A stretch of 64,000 nt of DNA from Dermacentor variabilis (GCF_050947875.1 NC_134572.1:133417105-133481104); one strand, 5' to 3'. Numbered from the stretch's first letter, positions 22,380 through 35,970 are shown. The notes: generated from the letters alone by a model not told the origin. A program made the numbers and translations.

Positions 22380-23980
22380 ATTCGTGCATGGCGTTCGTGG
22401 CCAGTGTTTCCCGGGGAACATTACGGTTACATATGCTCCACTGGCCGGAAAGCGTTAGAAGCAGTCAGGGTTCTTTGAATGCTGTCGCGTTCCACTATTA
22501 AAGGCGAAGCTTAAGCGTCCTCCGTCTTTTTTTTTAGTAGCAAACTGATTGCGTCCATGCTAAAGCGGTTGCCCAATATATAACCGCAAGGACTTTCGAG
22601 CGCGAGCTTCGTTGGAAGTGGTTTCCTCTAGAAGCAAATGCATTGTGCCTGTTTACTGACTCTTGGAACGTCTGCACGATTTGCTTGCAAAGTAGCTGCC
22701 GTTCCAGGTAACTGTTTCCACCTTCGGCATTCGCAGTTTGAGAAAATAAAGGAAAAGACGCCAGACTTCGGCAATTTCTCCGGATCTCCGGAAAGCAGGC
22801 TATCCAAGAGGTCACCGTAATACATATACACTCAAGGACAAATCCCTATCTGCGATGAGAACAGCGTAGTCTCCATCAGATACAGTTACGGCCTGCTGTG
22901 CATGGCCTTGAATATACGTCCGTGGACGCCGGTACTCTCGGTCCCTTGCGCGGCGGACAAGAAGCGGTGCAGATTGCCAGGTGCGAATGTGGCGCCGTAC
23001 TTGCAATGCTGCAAGTCGTATTGCCGCAGGACACGAGTTTCCCAGAGGCCGTGGCGGGCAGAGTTTTGCTAATCTTGGCCATATGACAAGAATGAGACTG
23101 CGTGTATGTGACGAGGTGGGCTGACGACGTCGATACGGTAAAGACTACACCGCAACAGGAAAGAACGAATGGACGAAGGGACGGACAATGTAAACGACCT
23201 GTCGCTTTCTTAACTGCGGTTCGGGTAAAATTACGCTGATAATGCTCCTTAGGAAAAATTTAGCAAACGCGAGTGCCACGAGGTCTTAATTCTGGAGAGA
23301 AAGGGAGAACACGGAATACTTGCTGCAACTGAAAAAAAAAAAAAAAAGAAAAAGGCGAAAGAAACAAAAGAGAAACAGAAAATAAAAGAAACGTTGGAGG
23401 AGACAAGTCATTCAGTAAGTCTGCCAAACTCTATGGAATGGAATTGAATATTTATTAATGCGCCAAAGAAGGCGAGCAGAACCCTAATTGTGGCTCTTCA
23501 AGGGGGCGCGATCGGGTGACTGCGGCAGACTCTGTTCAGCGGCAGTACTGCTGAATGTCTATAGCCCTGGTTTGTTTATAAACCAGCTTTATTATAATGC
23601 GTTTTCCTGCCATAACCTGCATTTTTCCTATTCCCTTTGTGAATAAGCTCACCCAACGACGCCGTACTGCGGAATACGAGGAGATTTTTGACACCTTCGC
23701 ATGACGTACGACGAGGAGGCATTTGCTACTTGGCTATAGTTCGCGATTGACACATGGTATGTAGCACATTTGACCGTCGTTGACCCTACGCAGCACATTT
23801 GACCCTTCCATTTGGGGGTGAAGGAAGGAAAATGCCTGTGACGCTTTCACATCTTCGTCCCGGTCTGTTTAGCGTTGAATAACTATACATACAAGGGGCA
23901 AACATCAGGTAGATCGGAAGAAGTACCACTTAAAGGGTTTTAGAGCGAACTGCGCACATCGTCTGATTTTCCAGAAGGCC
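22380..23980. other. No recognised gene
   Basis: Mixed DNA. A piece near 22490-22520 (AAAGGCGAAGCTTAAGCGTCC-like) and one near 23450-23600 look repeat-like but could not be assigned. Confidence 0.35.
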
Positions 23981-24990
23981 TCCTGTACCTATTCTATGGG
24001 CGCAGTACGTATTTCGCTTCCCCCTTGTGTGACTCGCACCCCAGGCCAACGTGGAATGACAGCAGGAATCAAATTTAGCGGTGTTGTCAACCCAGCTGAT
24101 ACATGCAACACACGAAGCTTGCGGCCTTCGTGCCACTGGTGCGGCGGTGCCACATAGCGCCAGCCACCGCACGCACCAGGGAGGCCCGCGGGGCCACAGG
24201 CGCGCGCGACCCGCGAACCAATCCGTAAAACCGGCGGAAAAACGAACGAGCGACGCCCGCTGCCAGTGGAGAACAAGGAAGACGTCAATGGGAGGCCTTC
24301 TTCTCCCCGCCCCGGGAGAGAGAGTGGAACCGACGCCGGCCGAGACGCCGACGACGGTGCTCGGCCTGTTCGTGGGATCCGCGTCTCCTGCCCGCGGCGG
24401 GGTCTCGTCCACCCCCCCCCCCCCCCCCCGTCCTCTTCTACCGATGCCGTGAGCGGACTCCGCGCGTACGTTTATCCGCGGCGATGCGCGCCCGGCGTCT
24501 TTCAGAATGAGCCGTGCCTTATATGATGAATCACCTCCGGGGCCTCGCTGCTTTGCTCCCACAGCGTGCTGTCTCCCTTCGCTTTGGCAGTTTGCTGCCG
24601 GGAACGAGACACCGCCGCGGCGGACTGCGTGTGCGCGCGTGTTTGTTGCCCGTAGCTCGTCCGCTTGTGGCGACCAGCGGCCCAGTTGTCCCTGGGATTC
24701 TTCTTCCTCTTCTTCTTGCAGACTGGTCGCGTCCAAGGAGCAAAGAACGGCGCAAAAGCGCCAGAATGCACACCGGCACAGATGGGCCACTGTGTGAAAG
24801 TTGTTTGGGAAAAGAGGTGGCAAGAAGAGGGGAGGTTGAAAGGGGGGGAGGGGATACGCGTATTTCCGTGCCTGTTAGATCCGGTCGTTTTCTCCCGATT
24901 AAGGCCCGCGCGCAGAAGTCTGCCTCGCTCGGCCTCCGATTTTCGCCGCGCCATTCTGACTCAGGTGTCCGTGCATAAGCGATTCCGCTA
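23980..24990. other. GC/CpG-rich island with C18 run
   Basis: A CpG-rich block of about 1 kb with a C18 run at 24412-24429. A 297-codon minus-strand frame (23930-24823) competes with several plus-strand frames of 96-154 codons. None has a recognisable domain, so I treat them as chance products of GC content. Confidence 0.45.
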
Positions 24991-24999
24991 GTAAAGAGT

Positions 25000-26078
25000 G
25001 GGCACACGGCGATTCTGTACAGCACGTTATGCTAATGCATCGACAAAAAGGGGGAATGGGTGTCCAAACTGCACACGTTAAGCCGTGCGGATTTGAGACG
25101 ATTGTTTTGAAAGCTTTGTGCATACTCTCGATTTCCCACTTCAATTCACCTCGTCCGTTATTCCTATCGCTTTCTCTTTAGTCCGATAAGAAGAGAAAAA
25201 GAGAGAAAGAATGGATAGGCTGAACGGTGCACTAAGTCGAAAATCACACCAGTATGAACGGTATATTAATGTAAGTTGCGTGAAGTTTGTAAAGACTAAG
25301 CCCTTCCTTCTCGAGTTTTATATGTTTTCAAACTCCGAAAGTCATCAGCCTACAAATATTCAGGTCTCTTTCGGGTTATCTATACCGGCGAAATGATTGG
25401 GAAATAGGAAACAATAGACTTTTGTGCCATATAATGCATGATACATTCGGTATACGAGAGCCGAGGCAATAACATTCGGTTGTGTATTTGTGCGAAATTC
25501 TGTCAATTTTTCACACCTCACTATTTGATGCTGAGCTCCATAGATAACGCTTTCCAATGGAATAAGGTTCACGAAACCCTTCCTACATTTATCCACAACA
25601 ACTAATTATTTCCATTGCGCCCATTCCAATTCCGATGCATATACAAGTAAGATGTCTAAAAGCTACATTAAATGATTCCATTTCGCTTTCGTTGCGTAAC
25701 TGGACAGCTGCCACAACGTTTCATGTACGGTGGAGCTGTGTTTTCGGGAAGAAATGTGTAGGGTTTAGCGATGTTCTTACAAAAATATTGAATTTGCGCC
25801 AGTTTCTGGGGTAGAACGAAAACCGACGCGACCACTTCAGAGAGCGCTTCCGGAGATGCTCTGAGTGCTCTGTATTTCGTCCACTGGAAAGTGTTCAAAG
25901 TACGACGATATAACCAAGTGTTCGACGGAAGACCAACTGATCAGCTAAAGTGATAGTACAGCAATTATAAAGTATTGCCACTGACCAACGCAACGAGGAA
26001 TTTTACAATTTAATGTCAATGAATGTAAACCCTGTTTACAACGCAGACTTTCTGATTTGTGAACTAGGTTCCCGTATT

Positions 26079-26090
<12 letters not shown>
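25000..26090. other. No recognised feature
   Basis: AT-rich DNA; no coding or RNA signal recognised. Confidence 0.4.

Positions 26091-26091
<1 letters not shown>

Positions 26092-26136
<45 letters not shown>
26092..26136. repeat. (TA)n microsatellite
   Basis: 45 bp of pure TA. Confidence 0.9.
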
Positions 26137-26140
<4 letters not shown>

Positions 26141-26454
26141 CTGAACACCTTGGAAAGCGGACACCACACAGAGAACACCGATCACACAAGCGCCACTACT
26201 AAGGGTTTAATTAATGGAAGGATTCAGAAGAACGAATAGCTTTTCGCGCATACGCAGGAAGAATGCACAGTGACCGACACCAACTTTCCCAGCCTTTTCC
26301 AGTCCTTTTTAAGATTCCGGTACTCGCCCCAAAACGTCTAATTGGTCAATGTGTTGGTCAGTGACAAGATGTATGATTGCTGTACCATGAAGTATTAAGA
26401 TGTACGATTGGCAGTGGCCGTTGATCACATCGAATAACAACTCCTTCCAGAAAG

Positions 26455-26570
26455 GTAGGTGCTCGGGCTAGTTGGCGGCATCATTAAAAACATTAAACTG
26501 GCACGAGACACACGGTGCACCTGTGTTAGCGCTCATGTTCCGTGTGCTTTGCGGTAGTTTACCCTTGTAA
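26455..26570. repeat. Possible fragment of a dispersed tick-type repeat
   Basis: GGTGCTCGGGCTAGTTGG, followed by GGCACGAGACACACGGTGCA, resembles a phrase I associate with an abundant tick repeat. The family is not identified; a repeat-library comparison would decide. Confidence 0.35.
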
Positions 26571-26574
26571 TTAA

Positions 26575-27960
26575 ATCATTAATGGAAGGAGCACACAGGG
26601 AGAAAGACGGAGGTTATTTAATGAAAAATCTACAGGTCTCACTGTACGGCGGCACGCGCCTATAGCGTGCTACTCTAAATGATTAGCATAATTGAAGCGA
26701 TACGCGCAGAACACACCACGGACACATAGTATGCGCAAAACAAACCACGACACTCGACATCCAAAACCAGTTAAAGTACTTCTGTGAGACTACAGAGCGC
26801 CTCGCAGGACGATTGAAAGCGTTCCCCATATAGTGCTGGATACACGGGAGTCACGTGTCTACAGTACGCTTATATTCCTCGCAGATCAAGGCATCTGGTG
26901 GTTGCAGGTCACTATGAATAAATCGATCTTGATCACTCCGGAAACCTCACCTTACCTTGTCCTCATTTTGTTATACAAGCGAGAAGATCATTTAGGTGTA
27001 CAGGGTGAGCACACGAAATCCCACTTTAAGTTGGTTAAAACAAAAAGACCTTTGATTTACGTGAAACCATAGGTACCCCGAAGCATTTCTTTTCTTCAAT
27101 AGTCGGTAATATTTTTTTTCTGGTAAAAATCCTCACCTGGAACAGGCTTCACTGAACAATGCTTATTCAACATATTTCATCATTGCGTGTCCACACTGTA
27201 CTGCCACGGAAATGTGGCTGCACTTGGGAAACGCGGGAGAGCTCAGTGAAACCGCAAGTCCCCAGGTTCCGTTTTCTCCTTTAATAATTCTTTTCTTTTT
27301 CAACTATTAAAGACTACGTTGGTCATTCTTCCTCGTTTCTCTCATTTCCCTTTCAATTTCAAATGAACGCGTGCGTTGCGAACAATAATTAAGCCAAAAG
27401 TAAAAAGAAACTCTTCATAGAACGACGCGCTGGACGAATCAACGTCAGTAATCATGCGTCTTGCAACCACATAGTCTTTAGCAAGCTTAACATGTGGAAA
27501 TCCGGACCTGTATTTACATAAAAGTTCTTATGCTTGCACCAATCGCAAGAGCAGGCGCCAACCATTCGTGAACGTTGGTCATTATAAGGAAGGGGGCCGG
27601 CCTTTAGCAAACATTACTTACGATGGAAGAGAAGAACAAAAGAAAATAGCTGATAGTATGTCTGGTAAAATGTAAGCCGCCCCCAATTATCCCGCTCTGC
27701 TTCATTTATTCTATACAAAATAAAAGCAAACCGGAAATGCACGATACAAGAACTTGAGTTATCGAACCCCTGAATGTATGAAGGGAGTCCCGAGTAGTGC
27801 CTCCGGCTGTCACAAGTGGTCGCCGCAGTTCATTTCCCCCTTTCCGTCAAGTTTCGTCGTGCAGGTCAGCTGACCTTGCTATGCTCTATTCCCTTCAGCA
27901 ATCTATAGAAACATCTGTTCTATACATTTCATGTAAAGCATCTATAGAACAAACGGCCTA
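26575..27960. other. No recognised feature
   Basis: AT-rich DNA with short frames only. Confidence 0.4.
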
Positions 27961-29230
27961 GAAAGCCAGTCGAATGTTTACGTTACAGAGGCATCCAATT
28001 CTTGATGCCGTGAGTCGAGACAAAGGAGGCAGACTGCACAGCTTCTGCTTGTGTTCTGAAGCCATTGAAATACTCCCGTCGCCTTTCGATCGAGAGGTTC
28101 CCCGTAAAGCGCGCTCCGAAACAAAAAAACACACGAGGGAAGAAAAGCTCCCGAAAGAGGAGGTGCCTGCGAGTCATGTTGTGGAGCACACCCGGCGCCT
28201 TGCCGCGCCCTCTGCGCGTTTTCTTTTCTTTTTTCTTTGATTTTCTTTCCTCGAGAAATCTGATCCCGCACTGGGACGAGCCGTGTGGAGCGTCTCATCT
28301 TCCCGCGCTCGCTCGCTCGCGCAACTCCGCCGCCTTCTTTCCTCGACGCGCCGGCACAAGAAGTGTTTGTGAAATCGCCGGAACATCCTTTATTCCTCCT
28401 CCGGGACAGAGCCTCCGGAAATCCAAGCCGGGGACGACGTCGAGCACAGAGGAGCGCTGAAAAGCGAACAAAACAGTCGGTGCCACACTCTCCCCAGCAT
28501 TCACAACGCGATTGTCGAAAGAAAAACAAATAAATAACGAAGGGGAAAAAAGGAAAAAAGGGGGGGGGGGGGTGTTGGAGAGTGGTTGTGCGCTCGTGGC
28601 GAAGGGGGGTGAATAAAATGCCAACTTGAATGCGCGCGCCGAATAAAACCTCGGAAGCATAAGCATGCTGCCGCGCAACGGCCGGGGAGATATACATATC
28701 CTCGCAGAACGGGGCATCGGATGCCGCTTGCGGGCATCAACGCGACGGCTGAGTGAAGAAGATGGAAAACGTATAACGTCCCTGCCTTCCCTTTACTTAT
28801 CTCGCTCTCCCTCTCTCGCACGCTCTTTCTCTCTATAGAACGCTGATCCTGGGGTTGGGGAAGCTGGCGATGCAAAGACGAACGCCGCGCCGCACGCAGA
28901 GAAGGCTCCGCGAGGTGTTTCAAAACGGCTGGTCAGAGCACGCGGCACGGTTCGCGTCGACGCCACCGCCGCCACGGCCACGTGATGGATGCAGTCGCGA
29001 TAGCGAGTTGATCGTGCATATCATTATCGCCGCACATATCGATTTTCCAAAAAGCGATATGAGAGGCGTCGTCATCCTTATTTGGACGACGTTCTGCGGA
29101 GTGCGAAGGTGGAGGGGGGGGGGGGGGTAGGCAGCGCGGAGAGCGACCGCGTGTATGGTTCAGCCGCTCGGAAAATGAGTCCCTGCTCCCCGGGAAGCGG
29201 GTGCTACCTTTTATTAATCCCTCTCTCGCC
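27960..29230. other. GC-rich island with G13 and G14 runs
   Basis: A CpG-rich block interrupted by a short AT-rich insert (about 28990-29090). G runs lie at 28560-28572 and 29114-29127. Frames up to 239 codons are open on both strands, without domains. No exon can be supported. Confidence 0.4.
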
Positions 29231-30985
29231 ACTTTCGTTGCATAACTATGCGCTTCCTGCTACGTTCAATCTGTTTTGTTTGAGTGCGGCAAAAATAATT
29301 TTCTTTTCGTCGTAAGCATACACACGTGCGCCACATAGCCGTGAGACAACGCCTTTCGCCGCGATGAATATTCGACGATCTTTTCGAAGTCCTTTTTTTT
29401 TTTTTTCGTTACCTATTAGGCATTTATTTTCGATCGTCACGGGGGTAGACACACATCTCGTCCTCTTTCTTTCTTTTTTTCGTTTGTTCCACCTTGCGTG
29501 CTCTGCGATATTGCATGCAAGGTCTTCCCTTCTCTTTTTTTTTTATTTCGTTTCTTTTTTCTTTCTTCCCCTTCGTCACGGTGTGCGTCTTCGTTATTTT
29601 CCCTTTAGGCTAAGCCGAGGATAATCCCTCCTTTCAATAACCGATCCCCGGGGGCTGTATGGTAATTTCGTGCATCGCTCTCAGACCGGGAACAGCGGCA
29701 GCAGCACGAGCGGCTTCCGGACGTCACGTGTCGGTCGCTCGAGACTCGAACTCGTCGCCGCGTATACGCCGGCAGCGCCCACGAGCGCGAGGGATGCGCT
29801 GCATGTGGTTCGATTTGCCGATGTCGCTCTGCGTCTGCGGAGAAAAAAAAAGAAGCGAAGGGGGCATGACAGGAAAGAGATAGCCCACTCACGCAACGTA
29901 GTCCTCCTTTTTGTTCTCTATTCTTATTATGTACATTTCTTTTTTCGATCCTGCTCGGCGAGGTTGATTTATTACCAAGCGGGGGTTTTGATTCTGTCTC
30001 CGTTTGCTTTCCGCTTCTCTCGCGCATCTTTCCATTTTCTTTTTTTTTTTTCGTGAGGGTTATTACTTATTGTTTCTCTTTTTTCATTCGTACAGTTTCG
30101 AGAGGGATTAGAAACAAAGCCTCGATCTAGGCCGCCCTTGTCTCGCTACCGACCCCTTTTTGTTATCGATACGCGTCAGATCGACCCGCATATAGTGGGA
30201 GGGAATTAGTTGCGTCTTGTGAGACAAGTGGACCGCGGTTCATTGTTTGTTGTTCACATAAGGCGGAGGCTGCGTGCTAAACCCACCGTATTATCCGACT
30301 AGTGCTTCGATCGCTTTATTCCGTTATCCTTCTATCTTTTTTTCCCTCTGGTCTGAGGAACGTACCTGAGTATATATACACTGCTTGCGTAATTTGAAAC
30401 TTATACAGTGCAGTGAAAGGAGGACTTTTACGCAGCGTATAGATACATGCCGGAATCCGGAAAGACGTATAAACGTTAACACCGCTGGTGGTCACATGAT
30501 CGCGTTTAAAATCTTTCTGCATACGCGTGCTTAAATTCGTGTTTTAGCCATGATGAATTACACTACGGAAAAGCGCCGGACCTGGTATGGTAAATAATTT
30601 CCGTCAGGTGAAACAGCAAGTGATGACAATATATGCTTTACGATATGATAGTACGACTAACACCGAAACAATCGACAGCTAGATCTGGGTAACGAGGGTT
30701 GCCGTGTACACAAATACACCGGTTTGCATTACGTAATTGAAACCAGCGTGTTTGTGCGTATATGACACGCATCTTAAGAAACTTTGCCCTGAACACACAC
30801 CATTTCGCCCCCATACGTATATACGCACTTTATTACTGACTCAACTTCAGACGCAGCGTGCAAGCAGAAATAAATAACAGAGACTGACAACAAAGCGTTG
30901 TCCTTAGATCGCACTGACCTTATCAGGGACTCTGCAGTTGCCGATCTCTCCTGCTCCAGGAACTATACTAAATAGGCTTGCTCAA
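29230..30985. other. T-rich then AT-rich DNA, no recognised gene
   Basis: 29380-30080 has many long T runs on the plus strand. No coding or RNA feature was recognised. Confidence 0.4.
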
Positions 30986-30987
30986 GA

Positions 30988-31110
30988 AATAGAGAGAGGG
31001 AGGGAAATGTAGGGAGGTTAACCAGGCTGAGCCCTGTAGGCTACCCTGCACTGGGAAAGGGGATTGTAAGAGGAGAAGGAAGAAAGAAGTTCATAGTTCG
31101 CACTGTTACG
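30988..31110 (-). mobile_element. 3' tail of the I-like retrotransposon, copy 7
   Basis: GAGAGAGGGAGGG, TGTAGGGAGGTTAACCAG, GTAGGCTACCCTGCACTGGG and AAAGGGGATT occur in the same order as the other tails. The copy may extend to about 31240 with less conserved sequence. Confidence 0.65.
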
Positions 31111-31363
31111 CACACAAGCCCTGATCACTGAGTCAATAGTGGGGTGCTCGAAGCACTCCGCTACAGCATACGGGGTCTTGCACTGTCTGAGGAAGACGGC
31201 GTAAGTACCACATAATCCCTTTTCTGCATGCATTTTTTTTTTTTTGGCAACCTTGCATCACCCAATCCCTCAAGAGCTTTAACATTTCTTTTTTCACTGA
31301 GGGAACTTATTTTTAGTAAAACGGGACGCAACGTTCGTAAAATTGTTAAACGAGCCCGGAAAA

Positions 31364-31540
31364 TTACGAAAGAATTCGGGCAAGTCGGCAGTTAAGCTTA
31401 AATATAGGCTGACCAGTGACGGTCGCTTGAGCTCCTTTGGCTTCATCGACATCTTTAACCTCCCCGTTCACCAACCCCACATCGAAGCCGTACATACAAA
31501 GGAATAGGATTCCCCCTTTCGTCAAAATAAACGTTTTCAT
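31364..31540 (-). CDS. Candidate small ORF with signal-peptide-like N-terminus
   Basis: From the ATG at 31540-31538, 58 codons begin MKTFILTKGGILFLCMYG, with a hydrophobic core and a plausible signal-peptidase site after about LVNG. A short acidic stretch (EVKDVDEAKG) follows, and the TAA is at 31364-31366. Ticks secrete many small proteins whose first exon has this shape, so a first exon is conceivable. No family is recognised, no partner exon was found and the start context is weak, so chance is the simpler reading. Confidence 0.2.
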   Translation of the reverse strand: MKTFILTKGGILFLCMYGFDVGLVNGEVKDVDEAKGAQATVTGQPIFKLNCRLARILS

Positions 31541-31869
31541 CGACACCACCAGTCTTTAGTGAAAGCGCAAAGGTCACTCCTTTGTTCGCCCCTGCACTGG
31601 GTGCCAGCTGCAGTGGGTGTTCGCTCAGTGGGTGCGCGTGCGCGCGTTCTCAGCTACCATGTTCCGGAACTGGTAGACTTTGGCGACGACAGCCGGTAAT
31701 TTACACTTCGGCTGCAGGCCGGTCGACGTAAGCGCGGCAGACACGGTCATGGTCGGTCTAACAAAGCGCGAGGAAAATAGGCTTGAAAGATTCCGATGTT
31801 TACGAAGGTTAACGAATGAATGCGAGGCATGCTAACTCGCAACCTCCTTGATCTTTGCTCAGTCAGAGC

Positions 31870-33310
31870 ATTGTTTTTCGCCGGATGAAAATGCTACGCG
31901 CTTCACGCGCGTTTTGCTAAGTGGCGATAGAGAGCGGCCTCTTTCTTCGTCGCATTGTTGTCGGCGTCGCGTGATCGTCTGCTCGCCCGAGAAACCAGAA
32001 CTCCCTCTCGCAAGGCTCGCGTCGCTTTGACCAACACGGTGTCGAGCAGTCCCGGCGCACCCTCGTCTGTAATACCGGCACAGAGACACCGAGGGAGAAA
32101 GGGAGGCGAACGAGCGGCCGACGGCGTCTGATTAATGGCGCCTCTCCCAACGCCGCCGTTCTCCTCCGCGCAAGACGACGCCGCGCCGACGAGTTCTCGA
32201 GCGCCCACCGCCGCGAACTGCATGCGAGCGCGATTGAAACCCGATTCATGCGCGGAGACGCGCTGGCGCGTTCTCCGCTCTTTCGCAGCGGTCCGAGCGC
32301 TGAGCCAACACCCTCTAGACCAGGCTCAGCGCCGACGCAAGTACGTAGCTTCAAATCTGCCCCGGAGGGCCCAGCTGTGTCGATCTATCGCAGTCTGCGG
32401 TGCTCAAAACATTCTGCGCGAGCACGCGGATTATCTATCTGAGTACAGAGGGCCGAGCGGGGCCTCTCGCTCTCTCTCCGTCACCTCCTAACGATCTTAA
32501 AATGCCAAATCCGACGCATGCGCGATCGCCTATGACGAGGCCGCCTCGACACCGGGAGCGAGCGACAACAGACCCACCCGCGCACGCAGAAAAGAAACGC
32601 AAGTGCGTCGGCCGGAGAACATGTAAACACATGGTCGCCTAGGACACACGTGTCGTTCTTGTCTTCTGCCTTGCGTGCTCGAACGATATGCGCGGAGGCG
32701 CCCACGCTCAATGCGACGCAGATCCCCTTCGCTCCTCGGTAATGGCGATTCTGCTCGCGCACATATAAGCGCGCGCCTGACATCCAATGCCAGCGGCACG
32801 GCGGTGGACCCGTTCGAACGATGCAGAGTCCAGATATGGCAAGCCCACCTCGAAAGCGAGTCGGGTCGCCCCCGGTCCGACGTCCGTCGCTTCGTTCGTG
32901 CGTTCGTTCGCCGCGGGCAAGCCGGGGGCCACGTATTCGCGCGGTTTCCTGCGCTTCCTTTTGATCTCTCTCGCTCGTACCACGGGAGAGAGCGTCGCGC
33001 GACTTATCGCCGATTGCCTGCGACTCGCGTTTCGGCTTTCCGCGGCGCTAGCCGCCTCGCCTCGCGCAAGAACACACATCGCCGAGCGAGCGAGCGAGCG
33101 TTGGTGGTGGTCCTCCGCGGACGAACGCCGAGCTGTGCGTTATACGGGCTAGTGATATATGTCCCTCGGCGGGCCGCGCAAAACGTCGTCGTCGTCTTGC
33201 TCGCAGTTTTCGCCCTCCCGGCGGCGTCCTTATCGCTTTGGCCTCGCGACCAAGCGCGTACCGAGGTAGCGGCGGCCGCACGTCCCCGCTTATTCAAAAA
33301 AAAAAAGAAA
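31870..33310. other. GC/CpG-rich island
   Basis: One of the largest CpG-rich blocks here (about 1.4 kb). Open frames run on both strands in several registers (up to 218 codons, 32675-33331), with no recognised domain. It ends in a short A-run at 33297-33305. It may be a regulatory island or a non-coding exon. Confidence 0.45.
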
Positions 33311-34280
33311 AAAGTGTGCGCAGGTTTGTAACGGGAGCGGGCTGCCGACAAGAATCGCTTCTGATGCCTTTCTGTGTATGGAGAGTTTGAAAGCGATTCG
33401 CATCGGCTGACAACGGCGGCTTTCCTGGCTGCTCCAGAAGCCTTTCTTTACGATTTTTCGTTGAGGCTGGACATTGCAAACTTCTGACAATGGTGTTTGG
33501 GCAAGGGTGCGCACAAGTGGGGGATGTGTATAGATAAGCGGCGCGCAAACAGTGACTCGCGTGTTTCTATATCTGTACTCAGGCGACCTGGCTTGGTCGA
33601 AAAATGGTTTCCGTTACACGAAAATTGTTTTCTTGTTTTTTTTTTCTTTCTGCGTGGATGTCGCTGCGGTTTGTTTAAGCGCTATTTAGATTAGGCAATA
33701 CGTTCCGCATGAAAAGATACTCTGCAGGCTAACCATGGGCTAGCCGCGCCTATTCTGTAGGCCGCAACGCAAACGTTTAAGAAGCAATTGACGCTTTCAG
33801 GCAAGCACGCTATCTCCACCGCATTGCAATTTATTTGCGGGCGTTTGATGATGGATGCAAGACTTCTATCTCGAACCACAATATTGTTGCGATGGGTTAA
33901 ACGGTTATTCAAACATAGCGTTACTCATTGAAATAAATAAATGCAAATTTGTAATATACTTCCACACTTGTATGCAATCATTTATCAGCTCATTTACAGT
34001 TACAGAATTTATAAACAAAAATTGTATTGCCTGTGTTGTGTGAGAATGTACATACGGGACGACAAAACTAAATTTGTTTCTTGTAATGTCGTAGTGAACA
34101 GATCATCGTACAAAAAAAAACGAGGATGTTTAAACTAATTGCTACTGGTACATGGAGAATATGAAACGGCGTTTGAACAAGGATAGGAGAGGACGATTGT
34201 ATCATTGATGCCAAGTAATATGTACAGAAGGCTATAGAACGCGCGAAACAAAACAAAATCGACTGAACTCGGGGCGACTT
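33310..34280. other. AT-rich DNA, no recognised feature
   Basis: AT-rich between two islands; nothing supported. Confidence 0.4.
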
Positions 34281-35100
34281 GGAATGAACACAGAATCAAA
34301 AGGCCAAGCAACAAGGAGAGAGAGAGAGAGAGAGCGGGATCCCGAAAATGCAGCCGAGTGCGTGCAGCGGCACAGCGAGCGGCAGCGGCCAAAAGAAAGA
34401 AAGAAAAGCGTGGCCGCACAAAAGGCGATGCACATAATATGCCCTTGCACTTTCAGGTTTTTGCGACGGCGACGTCCTGCGCCGGGCGCGCTGCGGCGCA
34501 GCGCGTTTCGCATGCAGCTAGGCACACACGTACAGACACACACCCGCATCGACGCACGCACACACAGGGCGGCAGCCGCACGCGGCCCGCTCACGAACGC
34601 ACACAGGCGCACAGACACGCGCTGCGGCAGCAGCAAAGCCCACACGCACGGGCACAATGTCTGCCGAAGCTCCGCCTCCGAAAAACCATTTATCATCCGC
34701 GAGACACTCTCCGACAGCGCCCGGGAGGAGAACGCTCCGCTGCCGAGGGCGAGAGGGGGAGAGCCCAGCGGCGGCCCCGAAGCAGGCCCAGCAGCCGACG
34801 CTTTTGTTTGTATCCAGGGTTTCCTCAGCGGCTGCTGCCTGCTGCTGCCATCGGGCCAGCCAGCAGTGCGCGGCCCCGAGCAGCGAGAGATTCCTGCCAA
34901 GGGTTGCACATCTCTCCCTGGCCACTGGGGGAGCTGCCTGTCCGCCTGCCTTGCCCGGCCGGATGGCGTGCAAGGGCCGGCGTACATGCCCGCTGGCGCG
35001 AGTCCTATGCCCGGAGAAGGCAATGCACGCCGTCGACGAGCTTTTTCGCCTTGGGCCGTGCCTGCCGAATGCACCGAGTTTGGGCGCCGCAGTCTGAGGC
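34280..35100. other. GC-rich island open in many frames
   Basis: GC-rich DNA with CA-rich simple stretches. Frames of 297 and 321 codons (plus) and 280 codons (minus) overlap. That all strands are open indicates composition rather than coding. The motif ATTTATCAT at 34689-34697 lies inside it; TTTAT-type sites are bound by posterior Hox and Cad proteins, but one site proves nothing. Confidence 0.4.
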
Positions 35101-35970
35101 CGTGGCCGATTTCCGGTTTGGTGAACCGAAATGGGCGTCCGTGCAGTATTGGGCTTTGTTCACAAAAAGGCCCTTAAAGCTGGAGTCGTTTGTGAGCGCC
35201 GATTCCAGCCAATTAATCCCGATCCTGGGCATATCATTATCGAAGGCGGCCGACTGCCTTCGACAACCTTTACATCCCTTAGGAATTCGGACCTTGGTGA
35301 AGTCCAAAATTCTACTGGACTAACATGGGACCAAGACTTTTAAAAGCTTCTAGGCCTTGAAAAGAATGCACAGAGGGGTCCACTGTTGAAAGGAACGCTT
35401 GAGTGCCTAGCGTGTCCGGATTTCCCTCTCTCGCAAGAGTGCAATCGCCTAAATTTGCAGCAGATAAGTTTCGGATGGTAGTTCTAACTGCTACTGACAC
35501 ACCTGTGCAGTGTCCTGCCGTTGCTTCCATGACCACTTGCAGCTAGGGCTCCAGCGAAGTGACGAATACACATTTGAGTGTTCCCACTAACAGTGGTGCG
35601 CACTGTACACCCGTAAGCAAAAGTACACGGCCCACAGGTCCGGCATATAAACTTAATTTATTCGTAATGCAGACCCACAAACTGAAATTATCAAGCGCAC
35701 TGGAAAGTTCGCAATGCCAAGTTTGGACTGCAACCCCCATTTTCAAGTTACATATATAGGCAGAAAAGACGTAGCCTTTATCGCGGAATCCCCGGCCCCT
35801 ATACTTTTACTCAGGGGAGTACATACACCCTTTGAGGCTTGTCTGATCCCCAAACACGAGCACCAGAACTATATATATGGTCCACTTGTTGGGCACCAGG
35901 TTAGCTGGTCCCCAAACAAGTCAGGAACGTTATGTCAAGCCAGTACGCGCATGTCATTCGTTACCTGAGG
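35101..35970. other. No recognised gene
   Basis: Mixed-composition DNA with a repeat-like feel (35550-35960), but no family could be assigned. Confidence 0.35.

Noticed and set aside
23930..24823. 297-codon minus-strand frame
   Set aside because: Within a CpG island with several open frames on the other strand; no domain seen.
34232..35323. Overlapping frames of 280, 297 and 321 codons
   Set aside because: All are open because stops are rare in GC-rich DNA; none has a recognisable motif and they overlap on both strands.
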